Shown piece by piece: positions 32,018 through 36,937 of a stretch of 36,937 nt of DNA; the first letter of the stretch is position 1; every line of letters starts with the position of its first letter. The notes under the pieces were generated by a model. It had not been told where the DNA came from and did no database searches. It saw only the letters and a list, made by a program, of their open reading frames with translations. Source of the DNA: Bacteroidales bacterium (GTDB lineage: Bacteria > Bacteroidota > Bacteroidia > Bacteroidales > P3). The DNA lies in contig JAKSML010000018.1 in assembly GCA_024400665.1 (NCBI GenBank), positions 1 to 36,937 on the forward strand, given 5' to 3'. The position numbers were made by a program, and so were the translations under genes.

Positions 32018-34390
32018 ATGAAACGGCTGCTCATAACGATTGTACTCATGCTTCTGTTCCTCGGCGCAAAAGCACAGTCCGACACCGAGTTCTGGTTTGC
32101 ACTGCCAGTGATATGCTACGACACTTCGCAGGAAATACATTGTGCCACTTACGATTCGCCAGCCAACATCACCGTGGAGTTCCTTTACGATGACACCACA
32201 TACACCACCAGCCTCACCCTCAACGCTTTCAGCCATCAAGGTGTTCCCATCCCCGCCATGAACGGCTACCAAGTCATGACGCCACAACGGCGTGGCGTCC
32301 ACGTCACCTCCAATGTCCCCATCGACTGCTGCTACGACAAGCACGGTACCTCGGGCGAACGCTACACCCTCAAAGGCCACACCGCCCTCGGCACCGACTT
32401 CCTTGTCCCCGGACAGAATTATTATCCTCTCGACGCAGGTGCGCATCCTTCTGCCGAGATTATCGCCACCGAGGACAACACCGACATCCAAATCCACGCC
32501 TACGTCTCGCTCTACGGCGGCATACCGGCCTTCACCCCCCTCAACATCACCCTCCAGCAGGGCGAATGTTATACCATCATGCTCGATGACAACAGCGCCA
32601 ACAACGACATCACCGGCACTACAATCCACGCTTCACGCCCCATCGCCGTGAATGTCTCCTACCCCTCGGTCTCTGTCCTTCACGACGACACGCTCAGCAT
32701 CGACGACCTCGGCGAGCAGCTTGTGCCCGTCAATATGCTGGGTTCCCGCTACGCCGCCATCACAAAATTTAGCAGCGAAAGCCGTATCTTTATCTTCCCC
32801 ACCGAGAGCAACACCTCTGTCACCATCGACGGCACAGACATCGGACGGACAATCAGCCCGGGCGGCTTCTACAACTGCCTTCTCGACACCGCCATTGAGA
32901 TACACTATATCGTTGCCGACAAACCTGTGGCCGTCTTTCAAACCACAATAGACCAAATGCCTTTGAACCCGCCCCCTCCTACCAATATTGGAGGCACCCT
33001 CCTGCCGCACCTCGATTGCACAGGGTCACGACAGGCTTCAATGGTCAGCTATGCACCTGTGAATGGGACCAACGTTTCCTTCGTTGGGAACGGGCGCTTC
33101 TGCTACGTCATCTGCAAAACAGCCGACACAAGCTCGTTCACTCGAATCTGCTACGGACACGCCGTCTCACAAGTATTCTTAACTTTCAGTCCATTCCCTG
33201 GCGATAGTACCCTATCATGGGGGTTCAATAAAACGCAATGGGACGGTCTTATGTCATATATAAATTCAACAGGCAAATTCATCCTCTTTGGCAACGAACA
33301 AAGCACTACGTTCAACTCTTTCACATGCCATACAAGCTACGACTCCGTATCGCCGTCGTTCCTCTACTTCGACTCCTCGCAACACATCTTCTGCACCGGC
33401 GACAGCATCCGCCTGCCCCTCCACCGCTACGGCGTTGACGACCTGGTGCTCGACGGCCCCAACGGACTACACATCAGCGTCGCAGGCGACACCGTCGTCC
33501 TCCCAGCCGACACCACAGCCTCGGGCACCTACCACATCTCCGCCTACGACACTTTGGACTGCGACAGCAAGCTCCTCACCGACTCCATCACCATCGCCGT
33601 CATGGAAAGCTATAACGACGCCATCTTCGACACCATCGTCCAGAACCAGCTGCCGTGGCAACGTTTCGGCATCACCTTCTCCTACGACGCCGACACCCTC
33701 ATCTTCCGCCCGGGAGCGGACAACGCCTGCGACAGCACCATCGACTATCACCTCAAAGTCTATTTCAACCACTACGACACCGCCTTCTACTACGCCTGCC
33801 CCGACCAGCTGCCCGTGACCTACGACACCCTCACCTTCGACCACGAGGGCGACTACTCTTTCGCCCAGGCTGGCAGCCACGGCGAGGACAGCATCTTCAC
33901 CTTCTCGCTACACATCATCCCCAGCACCGACACCACCATCTACGACAGCATCCTCGAAGCACAGCTGCCCTGGTTCGCCTTCGACACCATCTTCAACGAC
34001 ACCATTGCCGACTTCATCTACCACACCTACAACGAAGCCGGCTGCGACAGCATCATCCACTACAACCTACACATCTACTGGGAAGGCGACCACTGCGACA
34101 CCTCGCTCACCTTCACCAACGTGGTGACACCTAACGGTGACGGCGCCAACGACAAATTCGTCATCGGCGGCCTCATAGAGAACAACTGCTTCAAATACAA
34201 CGAGCTCACCATCCTCAACCGCTGGGGCACACCTGTCTATCACAAAACCAACATCGCCACCGACGAAGACTGGTGGGACCCCGCAGCACAGCGCGCCCCC
34301 ACCGGCACCTACTTCTTCCTCTTCAAAGCCCACGGCGTCAACATCTACACCCAGCACGCCGGCGTAATCGAAGTGCTCCACGACAAATAA
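32018..34390 (+). CDS. IgGFc-binding-like T9SS surface protein, copy 1
   Basis: The 790-aa product has a signal peptide ending GAKAQ. Residues about 22-400 match the bacterial IgGFc-binding N-terminal-like domain (TDSEFWFALP, YTLKGHTALGTDFLV, AEIIATEDNTDIQI, GEQLVPVNMLG). Residues about 530-700 hold three diverged repeats of about 75 residues (NQLPWQRF, DQLPVTYDTLTF, AQLPWFAFDTIF, each followed by a C-D-S-x-I/T segment). The last 91 residues (TNVVTPNGDGANDKF onward) are the gliding-motility-associated C-terminal domain, a type B T9SS signal. Secretion by T9SS and cell-surface display are expected. A paralogue follows 45 bp later, probably in the same transcript. Confidence 0.88.
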   Translation: MKRLLITIVLMLLFLGAKAQSDTEFWFALPVICYDTSQEIHCATYDSPANITVEFLYDDTTYTTSLTLNAFSHQGVPIPAMNGYQVMTPQRRGVHVTSNVPIDCCYDKHGTSGERYTLKGHTALGTDFLVPGQNYYPLDAGAHPSAEIIATEDNTDIQIHAYVSLYGGIPAFTPLNITLQQGECYTIMLDDNSANNDITGTTIHASRPIAVNVSYPSVSVLHDDTLSIDDLGEQLVPVNMLGSRYAAITKFSSESRIFIFPTESNTSVTIDGTDIGRTISPGGFYNCLLDTAIEIHYIVADKPVAVFQTTIDQMPLNPPPPTNIGGTLLPHLDCTGSRQASMVSYAPVNGTNVSFVGNGRFCYVICKTADTSSFTRICYGHAVSQVFLTFSPFPGDSTLSWGFNKTQWDGLMSYINSTGKFILFGNEQSTTFNSFTCHTSYDSVSPSFLYFDSSQHIFCTGDSIRLPLHRYGVDDLVLDGPNGLHISVAGDTVVLPADTTASGTYHISAYDTLDCDSKLLTDSITIAVMESYNDAIFDTIVQNQLPWQRFGITFSYDADTLIFRPGADNACDSTIDYHLKVYFNHYDTAFYYACPDQLPVTYDTLTFDHEGDYSFAQAGSHGEDSIFTFSLHIIPSTDTTIYDSILEAQLPWFAFDTIFNDTIADFIYHTYNEAGCDSIIHYNLHIYWEGDHCDTSLTFTNVVTPNGDGANDKFVIGGLIENNCFKYNELTILNRWGTPVYHKTNIATDEDWWDPAAQRAPTGTYFFLFKAHGVNIYTQHAGVIEVLHDK
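33918..34377 (+). repeat. 460-bp identical segment, copy 1
   Basis: This segment, covering the third internal repeat and nearly the whole T9SS C-terminal domain, appears base-for-base identical to 36300-36759 (offset 2382). Upstream, the similarity continues with scattered differences to about 33730. Confidence 0.85.
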
Positions 34391-34435
34391 ACCACAACGC
34401 ACATCAACATCTCTGCCTCTCATTATACGTCACCC

Positions 34436-36769
34436 ATGAAAAGAAACATCTTGGCACTCACGTTGTTCACGCTGCTGTTCTTCGGTGCGAAAGCACAGAC
34501 CGACACTTCTTTTTGGTTTGCCTACCCCTACTATACGTTGCACCGCATGACTACGGCGGACCACGCATTCTACACCTACGACCAATCGACCGACATCCAC
34601 GTTGAATTTTTCGACATGGACACTGCCACGGGTGAGGTAATTTCCGACCGCTCCTTTACTCAGAACTTGCCTCCCAACTGGGCTTTCCAAACAGGCACCA
34701 GCGTATATATGCGTGGCGACACCTGCTATCGAACCACAGGCATCCACGCCACCACCTCCGCCCCCGTCACCAGCGTCTTCATCTCGCGCGACCACTACAC
34801 CCTCAAGGGCCACAACGCCCTGGGCACCCATTTCCTTGTCCCAGCGCCCAAGAACAGGACCCGTCCCTACGATGACAACTACATACGCTCGCTCCGCACC
34901 TGCATCGAAATCATCGCTACCGAGGACCACACCCAGGTGCAGATAGACCCCGCTGCCGACCTTCTCTGCGGCACCCCCGCCCACACTCCGCTCAACATCA
35001 CCCTCCAGCGCGGCCAGACCTACTATGCCCCCGCCGCCAGCACCGACCCGCAGCACCAGCTGGGCGGCAGCATCGTCACCTCCAACCACCCCATCGCTGT
35101 CAACATCACCGCCGACAGCGTCACCAGCAGAGAAAACGACCACTACAATGTCATTGGGGAGCAGCTGGTCCCTACCCGTCTGCTTGGCAAAGAATATGAA
35201 CTACAACGCTTTGAACAAAACGAATTCGAAAACCTGCAAGTGACCTTCTACCCCCTATACGACAGCACCCGCTGTCTCTATTTTGGCAACAACTACCGCA
35301 CCTCGTTCATCCTCAACCGTGGCGACGACACGACCGCCTTCACCTACAGCAGCACCAACTATTACGAGTTTGACAAGCCCGTGGCCGCCTTCGCCACCGC
35401 CTACTACTACGGCTACTTTGGTGGCACCGAACTGCCTCGCAAGAACTGCTCCGGTTCCTGCCAGGCTGCACTCACCCCCACCGCCTTCTGCTCACACAAT
35501 ATGTACGGTCTATACGTTCCAGACTCTACCAAGAATCAGTTCAGTCTCTCATCTGGCGACCCGACGTCCACCATCCACCTCTCAAACGACTGGAACGACA
35601 CCACACGGGCTTTCGGCACGTTTGAATGGCAATCCGGCTTCGACAGACTCTACAATCCCGCCCCATTCCAGCTGGCCGAACTTCGCAACGACATCGACAC
35701 CCTCTGCGGAAGCACATTCACCATCCTCACCGACTATGCCCTCGACAAAGGCTATATGTATTTCAACATGGACCAACACTACTGTCAGGGCGATACCGTG
35801 TTCTTCGAATTTGAACGGGAGGACATCAATCACTTCCAGCTCACCGGCCCCAACGGCTTCTTCAACACCGAGGCCGACTCCCTCTATATAATAGCCGACA
35901 CCGCCTACATTGGCTGGTACCATCTGCGCAACACCGACCCCACCGCCTGCGACACCATCAACGACTCTATCTTCATCACCATACACACACCCCTCTACCA
36001 AGAACTGTCCGACACCATCGTCGAAAACCAGCTGCCGTGGCAACGCTTCGACACCACCTTCCTCAGCAATATCGACACCACCTTTATCCGTCCCACTGGT
36101 CTCGCAGGCTGCGACACCACCATCGACTATCACCTCAAAGTCTATTTCAACCACTACGACACCGTCTTCTACTACGCCTGCCCCGACCAGCTGCCCGTGA
36201 CATACGACACCCTCACCTTCGACCACGAGGGCGACTACACTTTCGCCCAGGCTGGCAGCCACGGCGAGGACAGCATCCTCACCTTCTCGCTCCACATCGT
36301 CCCCAGCACCGACACCACCATCTACGACAGCATCCTCGAAGCACAGCTGCCCTGGTTCGCCTTCGACACCATCTTCAACGACACCATTGCCGACTTCATC
36401 TACCACACCTACAACGAAGCCGGCTGCGACAGCATCATCCACTACAACCTACACATCTACTGGGAAGGCGACCACTGCGACACCTCGCTCACCTTCACCA
36501 ACGTGGTGACACCTAACGGTGACGGCGCCAACGACAAATTCGTCATCGGCGGCCTCATAGAGAACAACTGCTTCAAATACAACGAGCTCACCATCCTCAA
36601 CCGCTGGGGCACACCTGTCTATCACAAAACCAACATCGCCACCGACGAAGACTGGTGGGACCCCGCAGCACAGCGCGCCCCCACCGGCACCTACTTCTTC
36701 CTCTTCAAAGCCCACGGCGTCAACATCTACACCCAGCACGCCGGCGTAATCGAAGTGCTAAAAGAATGA
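34436..36769 (+). CDS. IgGFc-binding-like T9SS surface protein, copy 2
   Basis: The 777-aa product has the same layout as copy 1: signal peptide ending GAKAQ, IgGFc-binding-like region (TDTSFWFAYP, YTLKGHNALGTHFLVP, EIIATEDHTQVQI, GEQLVPTRLLGKEY), three repeats of about 75 residues and the gliding-motility C-terminal domain. The N-terminal two thirds differ clearly from copy 1, whereas the last about 250 residues are nearly the same and the final 153 codons identical in DNA. The extreme ends differ (EVLKE against EVLHDK). No promoter is seen in the 45-bp gap. The gene is followed directly by the palindromic repeat array. The binding target is unknown. Confidence 0.88.
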   Translation: MKRNILALTLFTLLFFGAKAQTDTSFWFAYPYYTLHRMTTADHAFYTYDQSTDIHVEFFDMDTATGEVISDRSFTQNLPPNWAFQTGTSVYMRGDTCYRTTGIHATTSAPVTSVFISRDHYTLKGHNALGTHFLVPAPKNRTRPYDDNYIRSLRTCIEIIATEDHTQVQIDPAADLLCGTPAHTPLNITLQRGQTYYAPAASTDPQHQLGGSIVTSNHPIAVNITADSVTSRENDHYNVIGEQLVPTRLLGKEYELQRFEQNEFENLQVTFYPLYDSTRCLYFGNNYRTSFILNRGDDTTAFTYSSTNYYEFDKPVAAFATAYYYGYFGGTELPRKNCSGSCQAALTPTAFCSHNMYGLYVPDSTKNQFSLSSGDPTSTIHLSNDWNDTTRAFGTFEWQSGFDRLYNPAPFQLAELRNDIDTLCGSTFTILTDYALDKGYMYFNMDQHYCQGDTVFFEFEREDINHFQLTGPNGFFNTEADSLYIIADTAYIGWYHLRNTDPTACDTINDSIFITIHTPLYQELSDTIVENQLPWQRFDTTFLSNIDTTFIRPTGLAGCDTTIDYHLKVYFNHYDTVFYYACPDQLPVTYDTLTFDHEGDYTFAQAGSHGEDSILTFSLHIVPSTDTTIYDSILEAQLPWFAFDTIFNDTIADFIYHTYNEAGCDSIIHYNLHIYWEGDHCDTSLTFTNVVTPNGDGANDKFVIGGLIENNCFKYNELTILNRWGTPVYHKTNIATDEDWWDPAAQRAPTGTYFFLFKAHGVNIYTQHAGVIEVLKE
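36300..36759 (+). repeat. 460-bp identical segment, copy 2
   Basis: Partner of 33918-34377. Identity stops within the last codons of each gene, where one reads CTCCACGACAAATAA and the other CTAAAAGAATGA. Confidence 0.85.
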
Positions 36770-36770
36770 A

Positions 36771-36937
36771 GAAAGTCCAGTGGACTTTCGATAGCGTAGC
36801 GGAGAACAAAAAAGAAAGTCCAGTGGACTTTCGATAGCGTAGCGGAGAACAAAAAGAAAGTCCTGTGGACTTTCGATAGCGCAGCGGAGAACAAAAAGAA
36901 AGTCCTGTGGACTTTCGATAGCGCAGCGGAGAACAAA
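36771..36937. repeat. 42-43 bp palindromic tandem repeat, four copies, running off the window
   Basis: Units start at 36771, 36814, 36856 and 36898. Each carries GAAAGTCC-NGT-GGACTTTC (8-bp perfect stem) followed by GATAGCG(T/C)AGCGGAGAACAAA. The loop is AGT in the first two and TGT in the last two, while the stem is unchanged. The last unit ends at the window edge. Open frames across it on both strands are artefacts of the period. The first hairpin may also help to end the preceding transcript. Confidence 0.9.

Noticed and set aside
33467-36442. Minus-strand Val/Gly/Asp-rich frames opposite the IgGFc-like genes
   Set aside because: Shadows of the Asp/Thr-rich coding strand; no start sites or domains.
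36727-36936. Minus-strand frame with LFSAALSKVH-type repeats
   Set aside because: A translation of the palindromic tandem repeat, running off the window.
36771-36937. CRISPR array
   Set aside because: The 42-43 bp units abut without variable spacers, so they form a simple palindromic tandem repeat.

Overview
The window looks like a chromosomal segment of a T9SS-bearing member of the Bacteroidales. Four things suggest this. Promoters have the Bacteroidetes form (TTTG about 19-20 nt upstream of TAnnTTTG, seven or more times). Most genes lack Shine-Dalgarno sites. There is a BspA-type leucine-rich lipoprotein and a fimbrillin/FISUMP-like lipoprotein. There is also a PorZ-like protein plus two surface proteins with gliding-motility/T9SS C-terminal domains. 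No rRNA, tRNA or CRISPR array was seen, and the genus cannot be fixed.

Layout. 1-2330: a repeat- and G-rich leader with a Bacteroidetes promoter (229-259), a 114-nt nested hairpin overlapping an intrinsic terminator (402-541), a 50-residue Cys-rich peptide and a 472-aa lipoprotein. 2469-6588: alanine/glycine:cation symporter, LRR lipoprotein and a GNAT acetyltransferase, all on the minus strand. 6880-19918: nine minus-strand genes packed head to tail from one recognisable promoter (19989-20020). In transcription order they are an Ala/Glu/Lys-repeat helical protein, gmk, mreC, mreD, porZ, recO, two paralogous subtilases with barrel-like C-termini, and urocanase. 20102-21892: an LtaS/sulfatase-type membrane enzyme. 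21935-22947: a gene-poor stretch with a broken IS5-type transposase and several short-period repeats.

22948-23553 encodes a small secreted barrel-like protein. 23640-25490 is an AT-rich island: a Cys-rich zinc-ribbon/CFI-box protein, two tiny membrane proteins (one frameshifted) and a 77-aa beta-rich protein, closed by a 16-bp perfect hairpin. 25532-26872 is a DUF4143-type ATPase. 26926-27152 holds promoter-like tandem repeats and a gene remnant. 27396-31893 has a secreted helical protein, an MNT nucleotidyltransferase with a 15-codon stump of its HepT partner, and an M16 metalloprotease. 32018-36769 holds two tandem IgGFc-binding-like T9SS cargo proteins whose last 460 bp appear identical. 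The window ends inside a 42-43 bp palindromic repeat array.

The most unusual points are the tandem subtilases with putative barrel tails in a cell-envelope/T9SS operon, the leader RNA with two mutually exclusive folds, the AT-rich small-protein island, the decayed MNT-HEPN module and the homogenised T9SS tails. All functions are inferred from reading the sequence; no database search was run.
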